The notes: a model not told the origin generated them from the letters alone. Shown: positions 23,270 through 32,866, counted from the stretch's first letter. The stretch: 64,000 nt of DNA from Thalassobius sp034670005 (GCF_034670005.1 NZ_JAXMOH010000002.1:558001-622000); one strand, 5' to 3'. Program-made: numbers and translations.

Positions 23270-25993
23270 GTGCCCGAATCGTCTTTTTACACTTCTCGCA
23301 CGGAAGGCTCGACAGAGCGTGCCGCTCTTAATAGGGTGTCACAAAGTGCAGCGCGCGGGATCGAAAAAAATGACGACTTGGGTATCGATGAAACTGGGCG
23401 GGGCATGGGTAGTTCCAGAGTACTGATGGCGATCGCCGCCGTCAGCTTCTTGCTGGTGGTATTTCAAACCATTGATGTTGTGCGAAAAGTTCAGCAGTTG
23501 CGCGGCGCGTACAGCGAAAACGTGCAATGGTCGCTGAGCCAGTCCGAAGTCGAATTTCTGACCTATCGCAACAGCATCCACGAGGCCAAACCGGATGACG
23601 CCGAAAGCCTGGACCTGGTGCGCCAGAAATTCGACATTTTCTACAGCCGTATAGACGTTTTTCAGGTCTCCCCGACCTTTGACAATCTGCGCGGCCAAGA
23701 AAATTTCGACACCGCGCTCACCGCGGTCCGCAATTTCCTGTCGCGCACCGTGCCGGTGATCGACGGCGGCAATACAACCCTGGCGGCGGGATTGCGCGAT
23801 CTGGATCAGCGCGCCGCTGATCTTGCCCCTCAGGTGCGGCGACTGGCCGGTTCAGGGCTTCTGCTCTATGCTGAAAAGCGCAAAGAGCAGCGCAATCAGA
23901 TTTCCAGGACCCTGATGATCCTGGCGGCGACATCCGCGCTACTGATGGGTACGTTGGTGCTGCTGGCCTATTATTACAATACGCTGAACCGCAGATCGGA
24001 TGAACGCCGGCGTCAGGTTCTCGAAGCCAGCCAAAGAACCCGCGCGGTGATTTCGACAGCGTTGGATGCGGTGATCGTTGCCGATGAACACGGAATCATC
24101 GAAGAATTCAACAACGCTGCCGTGGAAATATTCGGCTATAGCCGGGACGAGGCGATCGGCTGCGAAGTGGCCGATCTGATTGTTCCGGACCACTTTAAAG
24201 AAACTCATCAGAAGTCGATGGACCGCGTCCGAATGGGCGGTCCATTCCACGTGGTCAACAAGGGCCGGGTCCGGTTGGACGCCAAACGCCGCAATGGCGA
24301 TCTGTTCCCCATCGAACTGGCCTTGCAGAAAAGCGAAGTGAACGGTCGCCGTTTCTTTATCGCTTTCATCCGCGACATTTCTTACCGGGTCCGGTCGGAA
24401 CAGGATCTGATCGAAGCGCGCGATCAGGCCTTGGCTGGCGAAAAAGCGAAATCGCGGTTCCTTGCGGTGATGAGCCACGAAATCCGCACCCCGCTGAACG
24501 GCTTGCTGGGCAATCTGTCTCTGATTCAGGACACCCCGCTGAACCAAAGCCAGAAATCCTATGTGGAAAACATGGCCACATCGGGCAAGCTGCTGATGGA
24601 CCATATCAACGACGTGCTGGATATCGCACGTTACGAGGCTGGCAAACCAATCCTGCGCAATCGCCCAACAGATCTGCAAAACCTGGTTTCGGCGGTTTTG
24701 ACAAGCCTGAGGGATCAGGCCAACAGTCGCGGCAATAAGCTTGAGACCGTATGGTTTGGGCCCAAGCGGGAATGGGTCCAGACAGACCCGGGCCGCATCC
24801 AGCAAATCCTGATTAACATCGTAAGCAACGCGGTCAAATTCACCAAAGACGGCGATATCACCGTCGAAATACACACCGATCCCGACTCTGACATTGTCGA
24901 ATTCCGGGTGGTAGATACCGGCATGGGCATTTCCGAAGAGGACATGAAAAGCGTGTTTGACGATTTTGTCACCAGCGACAGCGCCTATAACCGCGAAGCG
25001 GGCGGCACCGGGCTGGGACTGGGTATCGTCAAGCGCATCACCGCGATGCTGAACGGCGAAGTCGGTGCCGAAAGCGTGCTGGCGGAAGGATCTACATTCT
25101 GGGTCCGCATTCCAATGGCAGACGCCGAAGCCCCGCCCGCAACGACCGCACCCGACATTGATCAACTGAACCAGAACAATGCCCGGGCAGATACCGGGGA
25201 CGCAGAAAACGACCTACCCGCCGCCCCCGAACAACCAGCGAACGGTCCCGGCCTCGACATCCTCGTGGTCGAGGATAACGAAATTAACCGTAACGTCGTG
25301 CGCGAAATGCTAAAACGTGAAGGCCACAGGATCGAAGAAGCCTATAACGGCCAATTCGGTGTCGAAAAGGCCGCTGAAAAAACATTCGACTTGATCCTGA
25401 TGGATATTTCGATGCCGGTTTTGGACGGGCGCGAAGCCACCCGGCGCATCCGCGCCGAAAATGGCCCATCGTCCAAGACCCCGATCGTGGCACTGACCGC
25501 CCATGTTCTGCCGGAAAATGTAGCCGAGTTTTTGCAAGACGGTATGCAAGATGTCATGGCCAAACCGTTGATGCGGCAGGATCTGGAACGGATCATCCGC
25601 ACTCATACGAAATTGCCACGACAGGATGCGGTGCCGCAATCGTCACGATCTCCCGATGCTGCCCCGGACCAGCAATTGATCAATCCGGACACCAATGCCG
25701 CACTGCGCGAAAGCGTCGATTCTGCTTATCCGATGTTGCTGTCACAAATGACCGACGAACTGACCGACCTCGTCGACTGGCTGCAGGACGACGGACAGGA
25801 CTTGGCGGAGATCGCGGATCGCTGCCATAAATTCGCCTCCAGCGCGGCCTTGTTCGGCGCCGAACGATTGCGGCAAGTGCTGATCGAAATCGAATTGGCC
25901 GGTAAACGCGACGACAGCGCCACCGTTGCGGGACTGCGGAAAACGCTGCCTGAACTGCTGCGCGACACGCTCGATGCGCTGGAAAAGATCTGA
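23270..25993 (+). CDS. Tripartite hybrid histidine kinase (PAS-HK-REC-Hpt)
   Basis: This protein of up to 907 residues has two membrane segments (about 50-70 and 215-235) around a periplasmic helical domain, a PAS domain (about 255-370), phospho-acceptor box VMSHEIRTPLNGL, an ATPase domain (NIVSNAVKFTKDG, GTGLGLGIV), a receiver (DILVVEDNEINRN, Asp in ILMDISMP) and a C-terminal Hpt domain with HKFASSAALFGAE. Such ArcB-like relays pass phosphate to a separate regulator. The GTG start at 23270 lacks a clear ribosome site; ATG at 23405, after a GGGCGGGG, would remove 45 residues before the first membrane segment. Confidence 0.88.
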   Translation: MPESSFYTSRTEGSTERAALNRVSQSAARGIEKNDDLGIDETGRGMGSSRVLMAIAAVSFLLVVFQTIDVVRKVQQLRGAYSENVQWSLSQSEVEFLTYRNSIHEAKPDDAESLDLVRQKFDIFYSRIDVFQVSPTFDNLRGQENFDTALTAVRNFLSRTVPVIDGGNTTLAAGLRDLDQRAADLAPQVRRLAGSGLLLYAEKRKEQRNQISRTLMILAATSALLMGTLVLLAYYYNTLNRRSDERRRQVLEASQRTRAVISTALDAVIVADEHGIIEEFNNAAVEIFGYSRDEAIGCEVADLIVPDHFKETHQKSMDRVRMGGPFHVVNKGRVRLDAKRRNGDLFPIELALQKSEVNGRRFFIAFIRDISYRVRSEQDLIEARDQALAGEKAKSRFLAVMSHEIRTPLNGLLGNLSLIQDTPLNQSQKSYVENMATSGKLLMDHINDVLDIARYEAGKPILRNRPTDLQNLVSAVLTSLRDQANSRGNKLETVWFGPKREWVQTDPGRIQQILINIVSNAVKFTKDGDITVEIHTDPDSDIVEFRVVDTGMGISEEDMKSVFDDFVTSDSAYNREAGGTGLGLGIVKRITAMLNGEVGAESVLAEGSTFWVRIPMADAEAPPATTAPDIDQLNQNNARADTGDAENDLPAAPEQPANGPGLDILVVEDNEINRNVVREMLKREGHRIEEAYNGQFGVEKAAEKTFDLILMDISMPVLDGREATRRIRAENGPSSKTPIVALTAHVLPENVAEFLQDGMQDVMAKPLMRQDLERIIRTHTKLPRQDAVPQSSRSPDAAPDQQLINPDTNAALRESVDSAYPMLLSQMTDELTDLVDWLQDDGQDLAEIADRCHKFASSAALFGAERLRQVLIEIELAGKRDDSATVAGLRKTLPELLRDTLDALEKI

Positions 25994-26003
25994 GCCTAGC
26001 CGA

Positions 26004-26243
26004 TCAGAATGCCTTGAAAGTCAGCGTCGTCAACGACCGTTCAATGCCATCTATATGCAGCAGGTTTTCATTGATGTATTTGCCGATATCTTCACCTTTG
26101 GGGATATACAGCTTGATCAGCAGATCATATTCGCCGCTGGTCGAATACAGTTCGGAATGGATTTCGCGCAGGGCGATTTCCTCGGCCACCTCATAGGTGG
26201 TGCCGGGTTTGCAGCGAATCTGGATAAATACGCAGGTGCTCAT
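26004..26243 (-). CDS. Stand-alone Lrp/AsnC ligand-binding (RAM) domain protein
   Basis: This 79-residue protein is only the C-terminal RAM domain of Lrp-type regulators, without a DNA-binding part. Conserved GTTYEVAEEI and SGEYDLLIKLY segments are visible. The start MSTCVFIQI has GAGGAAC upstream; a longer start at 26294 would overlap control DNA of hisB. Such stand-alone domains oligomerise and bind amino acids, and may modulate full-length Lrp proteins. It is convergent with the upstream kinase gene and divergent from hisB. Confidence 0.85.
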   Translation of the reverse strand: MSTCVFIQIRCKPGTTYEVAEEIALREIHSELYSTSGEYDLLIKLYIPKGEDIGKYINENLLHIDGIERSLTTLTFKAF

Positions 26244-26387
26244 GGGGCTCGTTCCTCTTTGCGCCAAGCTGGCACGTCCACGCTGGCGCTGCAACGATGA
26301 TTTGCATTCCCGTATCGGGGCCTATTGCAGCCTTGGAAATGCCCCCGCCCCGGCCTATAAACCTGCGACAGCAACAGGAGACCCGAC

Positions 26388-26975
26388 ATGCGGACGGCCA
26401 AGATCACGCGCAAGACCGCGGAAACCGATATCTCGGTCGAGATCAATCTCGATGGGACCGGGGTCTATGACAATAAGACAGGCGTGGGATTTTTCGATCA
26501 TATGCTGGATCAGCTGGCACGCCACTCGTTGATCGACATGACCATCCGCGCCAAGGGCGACTATCATATCGATGACCATCACACGGTCGAAGATACCGGT
26601 ATCGCCCTGGGTCAGGCGCTGACTCAGGCTTTAGGTGACAAGAAAGGCATCCGGCGCTATGGCGAATGCCACCTGCCGATGGACGACGCACAGGTGCGTT
26701 GCGCACTCGACCTGTCCGCGCGCCCCTACCTGATCTGGAACATGGATTTCGAGGCGTCCAAAATCGGTACCTTCGACACCGAACTGGTGCGAGAATTTTT
26801 CCAGGCGTTCAGCACCCATGGCGGCATCACATTGCATGTGGACCAGATCCATGGCTTCAACGCCCACCACATCGCCGAAGCCGGTTTCAAGGCGGTGGCG
26901 CGCGCGCTGCGGCTGGCGGTGGAAACCGACCCTCGCAAGGCAGATGCAATCCCCTCTACCAAAGGGGCATTGTAA
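26388..26975 (+). CDS. hisB: Imidazoleglycerol-phosphate dehydratase
   Basis: This 195-residue manganese enzyme catalyses the sixth step of histidine synthesis, from imidazole glycerol phosphate to imidazole acetol phosphate. The metal-binding histidines are in FFDHMLDQLARHS, DDHHTVEDTGIALG and FNAHHIAEA. Length and motifs match the monofunctional bacterial HisB. CAGGAG precedes the ATG. It opens the local his gene group. Confidence 0.97.
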   Translation: MRTAKITRKTAETDISVEINLDGTGVYDNKTGVGFFDHMLDQLARHSLIDMTIRAKGDYHIDDHHTVEDTGIALGQALTQALGDKKGIRRYGECHLPMDDAQVRCALDLSARPYLIWNMDFEASKIGTFDTELVREFFQAFSTHGGITLHVDQIHGFNAHHIAEAGFKAVARALRLAVETDPRKADAIPSTKGAL

Positions 26976-27312
26976 GCAGCCGCGGGGATACGCAGCCGCT
27001 TGCAATGACGTGCGCCCGTACCGGACGCGTTGGATTTTCTTCGCCTGAACGCCGCGAAATGGGGGCCCTGCCCCCAAACCCCCGGAGTATTTCGACCAAG
27101 ATGAAGTTCAAAATGCCCTTTTCGTTTCACCTTGGCGCAAATACTCCCGCCGGAGGCGAAAACCCGAGCGAATTTGGCGAAGACAAATTCGTGAGATATG
27201 ATGCGCGCGCCCTGGCGCGCACAATCAGGTCCGGCGCTTACCGGCTCCCGCCGCTTGACCTCAGCGGTTTTTCGTTTCAGGTGAAGTCTGCAAAGACAAA
27301 GGATCTCGGCCC
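26976..27312. other. 337-bp gap between hisB and hisH, rich in inverted repeats
   Basis: No gene is seen. CCCGGAGTATTTCGACCAAGATGAA (27079-27106) and TTTCACCTTGGCGCAAATACTCCCGCCGG (27125-27157) are two inverted copies of the Rhodobacterales element and can fold into one long hairpin. Further dyads follow: CGAATTTG/CAAATTCG around 27169-27191 and GCGCGC/GCGCGC around 27204-27220. The stretch probably interrupts or modulates transcription between hisB and hisH. Confidence 0.6.
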
Positions 27313-27951
27313 ATGCTGACAGCGATTGTGGATTACGAAAGCGGCAACCTGCATTCGGCGGAAAAAGCGTTTCAGCGTATGGCAGCGGAGACTGGTGCCG
27401 GCGATGTGGTGGTGACCTCCGACCCCGACCTGATCCGCAAGGCCGACCGCATCCTGCTGCCCGGCGACGGTGCTTTCCCGGCTTGCCGCGCAGCGTTGTT
27501 CGACCATCGCGGCGTGTTCGAGGCGATGGAAGAGGTCGTGATAAAGGGCGGCAAGCCGTTCCTGGGCATCTGTATCGGCATGCAGATGATGGCCACCCGC
27601 GGGCTGGAATATAGCGAAACCCCGGGTTTCGACTGGATCGGCGGCGATGTTGTCAAAATCACCCCTTCCGACCCCGCGCTAAAGGTGCCGCATATGGGCT
27701 GGAACGATCTGGTCATCGACCAACCTCACCCGGTTTTTGACGGGATCGAAAGCGGAAACCATGCCTATTTCGTGCATTCCTATCACATGCAGGTGACAAA
27801 TCCCGCGCATTTGCTGGCGCATGTGGATTACGGTGGACCGATCACCGCCATCGTTGGACGCGATAACCTTCTGGGCATGCAGTTTCATCCGGAAAAAAGC
27901 CAGAAAACCGGGCTGCGGCTGATCGCCAATTTTCTTGGCTGGAAACCCTGA
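27313..27951 (+). CDS. hisH: Imidazole glycerol phosphate synthase, glutamine amidotransferase subunit
   Basis: This 212-residue glutaminase supplies ammonia to HisF for ring closure in histidine synthesis. The catalytic triad is visible: nucleophile Cys in FLGICIGMQMM, and His and Glu in MQFHPEKS near the C-terminus. The DYESGNL start and GDGAFPACR oxyanion region are typical. The partner subunit hisF is 2.3 kb downstream on the same strand. Confidence 0.97.
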   Translation: MLTAIVDYESGNLHSAEKAFQRMAAETGAGDVVVTSDPDLIRKADRILLPGDGAFPACRAALFDHRGVFEAMEEVVIKGGKPFLGICIGMQMMATRGLEYSETPGFDWIGGDVVKITPSDPALKVPHMGWNDLVIDQPHPVFDGIESGNHAYFVHSYHMQVTNPAHLLAHVDYGGPITAIVGRDNLLGMQFHPEKSQKTGLRLIANFLGWKP

Positions 27952-28164
27952 CACACTGCCAAGTCTGCGATTTACGGACAAAAGCGATGCAATCCCGCGC
28001 TCCATCCAGTCGTCCTTGACCTTCATTTTGTCCTGAAACACGGCACCACAAAATAGTAAGGCGCGAAACAGCCCCCTCGGATCGCTTCACCCGCCGAATC
28101 CCGCAGGTTTCACGCCTGCTCCCCTCTACGCCGTCAGATATCGGTGATATCAGCCAGGCCCGGC

Positions 28165-28548
28165 CTATTTGATGCGATTCCAGGTCTGTTTCTTGCAAAT
28201 CGGGCCGATGCAGCCGGACACTTTCAGAACATCGCCCTTCAACGACATTTTCGAGCTGTAAATCTTGTCGGTCGAGGGTTGCCAGATCTTGCCCTTCTTG
28301 TAGCTGCCGCGACCTTGGGATTTCATGTCCCAGACCAGTTTTTTGCCGATATTGTCGGACGCATATTCGCCGCTGTCATTGAACGTGCGCGAAATCACAC
28401 CGCAAAGGCTGTCGCCGCAGGTCGACATCGTGACATGCGCGTACGCGCCGTCATCGACCTGGGTTTTCCAGATCCCTTCGACCGGATCGGCCAACGCTGC
28501 ACCGGTACCCGCCAGGCCTAGCATTGCGGCCAAAAACAACTTCTTCAT
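28165..28548 (-). CDS. DUF2147 exported protein
   Basis: This 127-residue protein has a signal peptide (KKLFLAAMLGLAGTGAALA) followed by the DUF2147 fold, a small beta-barrel-like domain recognised by DPVEGIWKTQVDDG near the mature N-terminus. Four cysteines (SLCGV, GCIGPICKK and one in STCGD) could form disulfides in the periplasm. It is inserted between hisH and hisA in the opposite direction. No function is established for the family. Confidence 0.85.
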   Translation of the reverse strand: MKKLFLAAMLGLAGTGAALADPVEGIWKTQVDDGAYAHVTMSTCGDSLCGVISRTFNDSGEYASDNIGKKLVWDMKSQGRGSYKKGKIWQPSTDKIYSSKMSLKGDVLKVSGCIGPICKKQTWNRIK

Positions 28549-28681
28549 GGATTTTCCTCCCTCTAATGGCGCAATCCTGACCCGGAGCGGCGATTCCGAT
28601 CAAGCCTGACATAGGGGCAAGTTGCAATTTCGGCAGCTCCGTGCAAAAGACCGCCCAACCGACGAAGCGAAAGGCTGTTTC

Positions 28682-29404
28682 ATGATCCTCTACCCGGCAA
28701 TCGACCTCAAAGACGGCAACGCCGTGCGGCTTTACAAAGGCGAGATGGATCAGGCGACTGTATTCAACGACAACCCCGCCGCGCAGGCGATGGAATTCGT
28801 CAATGCGGGCTGCGAATGGCTGCATCTGGTCGATCTCAACGGTGCGTTTGCCGGTGAACCGGTTAACGCCGCCCCGGTCGAAGAAATCCTGGCTCAGACC
28901 AAGACCCCCGCGCAGTTGGGCGGTGGCATCCGCGACATGGCGACCATTGAACGCTGGCTGTCCAAAGGACTGGCCCGGGTCATTCTGGGCACTGTAGCGG
29001 TGGAGAACCCAGACCTAGTACGTCAGGCGGCCCGCGCCTTCCCCGGCAAGGTTGCAGTCGGCATCGATGCGCGCAATGGCCGGGTAGCGACCAAAGGCTG
29101 GGCCGAGGAAACCGATGTAATGGTCACCGATCTGGCGCGGTCGTTCGAAGACGCCGGTGTCGCCGCGATCATCTATACCGACATCAACCGCGATGGCGCG
29201 ATGCAGGGGCCCAATGTCGAAGCCACCGCGGCGCTGGCCAACGCTGTGTCGATCCCGGTGATTGCGTCGGGCGGCGTCAGTTCGCTGGACGACCTGCGGG
29301 CGCTCAAAAATTGTGGTGCGCCGCTCAATGGTGCCATTTCGGGCCGCGCCCTTTACGATGGGGCCATTGATTTGAAAGATGCGCTGTCCTTGCTGCGCGA
29401 CTGA
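28682..29404 (+). CDS. hisA: ProFAR isomerase
   Basis: This 240-residue (beta-alpha)8 barrel enzyme isomerises the aminoaldose ProFAR to the ketose in histidine synthesis. The start MILYPAIDLKDGNAVRL carries the catalytic Asp; LGGGIRD, GIDARNG, YTDINRDGAMQGPN and ASGGVSS phosphate-binding loops are present. An in-frame ATG at 28622 lies in the promoter region and is not used. The stop overlaps the ATG of the next small gene (TGATG). Confidence 0.97.
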   Translation: MILYPAIDLKDGNAVRLYKGEMDQATVFNDNPAAQAMEFVNAGCEWLHLVDLNGAFAGEPVNAAPVEEILAQTKTPAQLGGGIRDMATIERWLSKGLARVILGTVAVENPDLVRQAARAFPGKVAVGIDARNGRVATKGWAEETDVMVTDLARSFEDAGVAAIIYTDINRDGAMQGPNVEATAALANAVSIPVIASGGVSSLDDLRALKNCGAPLNGAISGRALYDGAIDLKDALSLLRD

Positions 29405-29691
29405 TGTGGCGCTGGCGATACATCGTCGTTCTGATCGGTCTCGTCATTTGTTTCAGCCCGGGTTTGGGCGTCCTTTGGTCCGGCTGGTTCGCAGACCGCC
29501 ATGATTGCGTCCTTCACGAGGGCTTCAGCAATCCTTGCATCGTGGATGGCGAAGATTGGGGCGAAACGCTCTATAGTGCGTTTGTTCTCGGTTGGCTGAT
29601 GCTGGCAACCCTGCCATTGGCTGCAGTCCTTACTCTCATTCTGATCGCAATGATCGGTTTCGACCTGATCCGGAAATGGGTTCGGCGCTAG
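29404..29691 (+). CDS. Small membrane protein of unknown function
   Basis: This 95-residue protein has two membrane segments (about residues 6-26 and 58-83) and a short loop with two cysteines (DCVLHEGFSNPC) between them that would be outside. The start overlaps the hisA stop by one base, so it is translated with hisA. Similar two-segment proteins are found in roseobacters; I do not recognise a function. Confidence 0.7.
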   Translation: MWRWRYIVVLIGLVICFSPGLGVLWSGWFADRHDCVLHEGFSNPCIVDGEDWGETLYSAFVLGWLMLATLPLAAVLTLILIAMIGFDLIRKWVRR

Positions 29692-29764
29692 CGCGACAAT
29701 ATAACAATTGCACATGCTTTCAGCCCGTGATTGTCTTTCGGGGCAACATGATCGGAACCGTCCC

Positions 29765-30217
29765 ATGACTAAGGTCGAAAAATCCGTCCTGCCCGCCAAA
29801 TCCGCGCTTTGGGCGTTACACCGAACGGGTGACTTCGTTGATTGCTATAGCTGCGACAGCGCCTTGCCCCCCAAGACCGCAGCCGAACGTGCGATGCAAA
29901 TACCCAATTGGGCGTCGCTGTTGATGCGTCTGCGCAATGCGGTCGTTGTGCCGCTGGGGCTTAAGTCCGAATCCGATGCAGGCCCGGTTGCACCGACCGT
30001 CTTTCCGATCACACTGGAAACCGAAGACGAGGTTCTGTTCGGCTTCGACGACCGGCATCTGAATTTCCGTATCGCCATGCTACGCGACAAGGACAGGATA
30101 TTCATGTCCACCTGGGTGCATCCGCACAATTTTCTGGGTCGGGTCTACCTCGTCCTTGTGATGCCGTTCCATGTCTTGATTGTGCGCAATGCGATGCGGC
30201 GGCTGGCCTCGGGTTGA
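29765..30217 (+). CDS. DUF2867 protein
   Basis: This 150-residue protein matches DUF2867, with LHRTGDFVDCYSC near the N-terminus and the family ending in FHxLIVR-like FHVLIVRNAMRRL. The ATG at 29765 follows a GAACCGTCCC stretch; a start at 29708 is open but adds a hydrophilic extension. It lies between hisA and hisF and is probably co-transcribed. Its role is unknown; the fold of the family resembles SRPBCC/polyketide cyclase proteins. Confidence 0.75.
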   Translation: MTKVEKSVLPAKSALWALHRTGDFVDCYSCDSALPPKTAAERAMQIPNWASLLMRLRNAVVVPLGLKSESDAGPVAPTVFPITLETEDEVLFGFDDRHLNFRIAMLRDKDRIFMSTWVHPHNFLGRVYLVLVMPFHVLIVRNAMRRLASG

Positions 30218-30288
30218 TCTGCGGCATCGGGCGATTGCATCGCGCCCCGGCGGGGATTATGGAAAGGGCGTCAATCAAAGGACGCGCC

Positions 30289-31068
30289 ATGCTGAAAACC
30301 CGCATCATTCCCTGTCTCGACGTGGCCGATGGCCGCGTCGTCAAAGGCGTGAATTTCGTCGATCTGGTCGATGCCGGCGATCCGGTGGAATCGGCCCGCG
30401 CCTATGATGCCGCCGGGGCGGATGAGCTGTGCTTTCTCGACATCCACGCCACCCACGAAAACCGGGGCACCATGTTCGATGTGGTGCAACGCACTGCTGA
30501 ACAATGCTATATCCCGTTGACCGTGGGCGGCGGTGTCCGCACCGTGCAGGATGTGCGTAATCTGCTGCTGGCCGGGGCCGACAAGGTCAGCTTCAATTCT
30601 GCCGCCGTGGCCAATCCCGATGTGGTGGCCGAAGCGGCCGATCAATTCGGCAGCCAATGTATCGTGGTCGCCATCGACGCCAAAACCGTGGAAACCGATG
30701 CTGATGGCAATGGCGTCAAATGGGAAATCTTTACCCATGGCGGTCGCAAATCCACCGGCATCGACGCGGTGGAATTCGCGCGTCTGGTTGCAGAAAAGGG
30801 CGCCGGTGAAATCCTGCTGACCAGCATGGACCGAGACGGCACCCGGGCCGGGTTCAATTTGCCGCTGACCAAGGCGATTTCTGACACGGTCGACATTCCC
30901 GTCATCGCGTCCGGCGGCGTCGGCACGCTGGACCATCTGGTCGAAGGCGTTACCAAGGGCGGTGCCAGCGCCGTTCTGGCGGCCTCGATCTTTCATTTCG
31001 GCGATTACACCATCCGCGAAGCCAAGGATCACATGGCCGCTGCGGGCATTCCGATGAGGATCGAATGA
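30289..31068 (+). CDS. hisF: Imidazole glycerol phosphate synthase, cyclase subunit
   Basis: This 259-residue barrel enzyme forms imidazole glycerol phosphate and AICAR from PRFAR and ammonia provided by HisH. The catalytic Asp pair lies in IPCLDVADGRVVKG and LTSMDRDGT; TVGGGVRT and ASGGVGTLDH phosphate loops are present. The start MLKTRIIPCLDV is the family standard and has AAAGGACG upstream. The stop overlaps hisE by 4 nt. Confidence 0.97.
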   Translation: MLKTRIIPCLDVADGRVVKGVNFVDLVDAGDPVESARAYDAAGADELCFLDIHATHENRGTMFDVVQRTAEQCYIPLTVGGGVRTVQDVRNLLLAGADKVSFNSAAVANPDVVAEAADQFGSQCIVVAIDAKTVETDADGNGVKWEIFTHGGRKSTGIDAVEFARLVAEKGAGEILLTSMDRDGTRAGFNLPLTKAISDTVDIPVIASGGVGTLDHLVEGVTKGGASAVLAASIFHFGDYTIREAKDHMAAAGIPMRIE

Positions 31069-31376
31069 CACTCGACGATCTAGCCAAAACCATCGCCTCC
31101 CGCGCCAATGCCGATCCTGACAGCAGCTGGACCGCAAAACTGTTGGCCAAGGGCCCTGAAAAATGCGCCGAAAAGTTCGGCGAAGAAGCCGTCGAGGCAA
31201 TCATCGAGGCCGTCAAGGGTGACCGCGAGAAACTGGCCTCCGAAGCCGCCGACGTGCTGTTTCACCTGCTGGTCATGCTGCAATCGCGCGACGTACCGCT
31301 GGCGGATGTATTAGCCGAACTGGCCCGCCGTCAGGGCACGTCTGGTATCGCTGAAAAGGCATCTCGCAAGGGCTGA
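31065..31376 (+). CDS. hisE: Phosphoribosyl-ATP pyrophosphatase
   Basis: This 103-residue helical enzyme performs the second step of histidine synthesis, hydrolysing phosphoribosyl-ATP. The conserved metal-binding EEAVEAIIEAVKGDREKLASEAADVLFHLLV region is present (key residues at about 42-70). It overlaps hisF by ATGA and closes the group. The separate hisI gene is not in this window. Confidence 0.95.
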   Translation: MTLDDLAKTIASRANADPDSSWTAKLLAKGPEKCAEKFGEEAVEAIIEAVKGDREKLASEAADVLFHLLVMLQSRDVPLADVLAELARRQGTSGIAEKASRKG

Positions 31377-31394
31377 GAGAAAACCGTTTCCGCC

Positions 31395-32099
31395 TCAAGC
31401 CGCGAGATAGGCGTCGCGTATCTCGGGATGGGCGCTGAGGTCACCCAGGGTGCCAAAATACACCTGCGCCCCTCCTTCGATGATCACCGCCAGATCAGCG
31501 ACGGCTTGTGCAAAATGCAGGTTCTGTTCCGACAACAATATGGTCAGGCCCTCTGACTTCAGCTGCCTGATTACATGCGCCATCTGTTCGACGATTACCG
31601 GAGCGACGCCTTCGCTGGGTTCGTCCAGCAGGACAAAGCGCGGATTGCCCATCAGCGTGCGGGCAATCGTTAGCATCTGTTGTTCGCCCCCCGAAAGGGC
31701 TTTACCCCGGTTGTTGCGGCGTTCGGCCAGATTCGGGAACAGATCAAACAACATGTCCTCGGTCCATGTCACCGCCCCGTCACGCGGCGGTTGCAGCCCG
31801 ACCATCAGGTTTTCCGACACCGTCAGGTCGGAAAAGATCCGGCGCTCTTCGGGCACATAACCCAGCCCCAGCTTGGCGATTTTATGCGGCGGCAACCCGA
31901 TCAGTTGCTGGCCTTGGAACAACACACTGCCCGAGGCCGGGCGTACCAGTTGAATGATGGATTTCATCGTGGTGGATTTGCCCGCGCCATTGCGCCCAAG
32001 CAACGCCACCACCGTCCCATGCGGCACCGCAAAGCTGAGATCGCGCAGCACATGCGCCTTGCCATAGAAACTGTTGATTTTTTCAACCTCAAGCATCAC
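31395..32099 (-). CDS. livF: Branched-chain amino acid type ABC transporter ATPase (LivF)
   Basis: This 234-residue ATPase powers the LivHMGFK transporter. Walker A GRNGAGKST, signature LSGGEQQML, Walker B VLLDEPSEG and the His switch region are present, with the LivF-type GYVPEERRIFSDLTV Q-loop neighbourhood. The start overlaps the livG stop by 4 nt. It is the last gene of the transporter transcript, only 18 bp from convergent hisE. Confidence 0.95.
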   Translation of the reverse strand: MMLEVEKINSFYGKAHVLRDLSFAVPHGTVVALLGRNGAGKSTTMKSIIQLVRPASGSVLFQGQQLIGLPPHKIAKLGLGYVPEERRIFSDLTVSENLMVGLQPPRDGAVTWTEDMLFDLFPNLAERRNNRGKALSGGEQQMLTIARTLMGNPRFVLLDEPSEGVAPVIVEQMAHVIRQLKSEGLTILLSEQNLHFAQAVADLAVIIEGGAQVYFGTLGDLSAHPEIRDAYLAA

Positions 32100-32866
32100 T
32101 GCGCTCCTTCCGGGGCAAACGCGGTCCCGCCACCGAGATAGACTTGCTGAACCATCTGATTGTTGCGGATCTGTTCGGCATTGCCTTCAGCGATCAATTC
32201 GCCCCGGTTCAGCACCAAGATCCGGTGCGAATGAGCAAAGACAACATCCATGTCATGTTCAGTGAACAGCACACTCACCCCGCGATCACGCACGACGTCG
32301 GCGGTCAGCTGCATCAGCGCCACCCGTTCCTTTGGGGCCATGCCCGCCGTGGGTTCATCCATCAACAGAAGTTTTGGGTCATGAGCCAGCGCAATCGCCA
32401 GCTCCATCCGTTTCAAATCACCATAGGCCAGAACGGCAGAATGGCGTTCCGCCTGATCGCCCATCCCAACCATATCAAGAAGCGCCAGCGCCTCGTCGCG
32501 GTACAGCCGCGTCGCATAAGGCAAGAAGCGGAAAATGTCGCTATTATGGGACATCAACGCCATCTGTACATTTTCGATCACCGTCATCGAAGTATAGGTG
32601 GCGGTGATCTGAAACGTGCGCCCCACCCCTTTGCGCCAGATCTGTCGCGGCTTCAGCCCGGTGATCCGTTCACCCTCCAGATACACGTCGCCCGACGTCA
32701 CAGGCAATTGTCCCATCAGCATGTTGAAACATGTGCTTTTCCCGGCGCCATTCGGACCGATGAGCGCCAGTAATTCGCCCTTGTGCAGCTCGAAAGAAAC
32801 ATCGTTGACGGCGACAACCCCGTCAAAGTTCTTGGTCAGGCCCCGGGTTTCCAGAATGGCGGTCAT
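32096..32866 (-). CDS. livG: Branched-chain amino acid type ABC transporter ATPase (LivG)
   Basis: This 256-residue ATPase pairs with LivF. Walker A GPNGAGKST, the LivG-typical GVGRTFQITATYTSMTV Q-loop region and Walker B LLLMDEPTAGM are visible. The expected LSGGQ signature is altered: the region reads SAVLAYGDLKRMELAIALA, as in other LivG-type ATPases of urea and amide transporters. It overlaps its neighbours by 4 nt on both sides. The C-terminal tail matches the family (GNAEQIRNN). Confidence 0.93.
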   Translation of the reverse strand: MTAILETRGLTKNFDGVVAVNDVSFELHKGELLALIGPNGAGKSTCFNMLMGQLPVTSGDVYLEGERITGLKPRQIWRKGVGRTFQITATYTSMTVIENVQMALMSHNSDIFRFLPYATRLYRDEALALLDMVGMGDQAERHSAVLAYGDLKRMELAIALAHDPKLLLMDEPTAGMAPKERVALMQLTADVVRDRGVSVLFTEHDMDVVFAHSHRILVLNRGELIAEGNAEQIRNNQMVQQVYLGGGTAFAPEGAQ

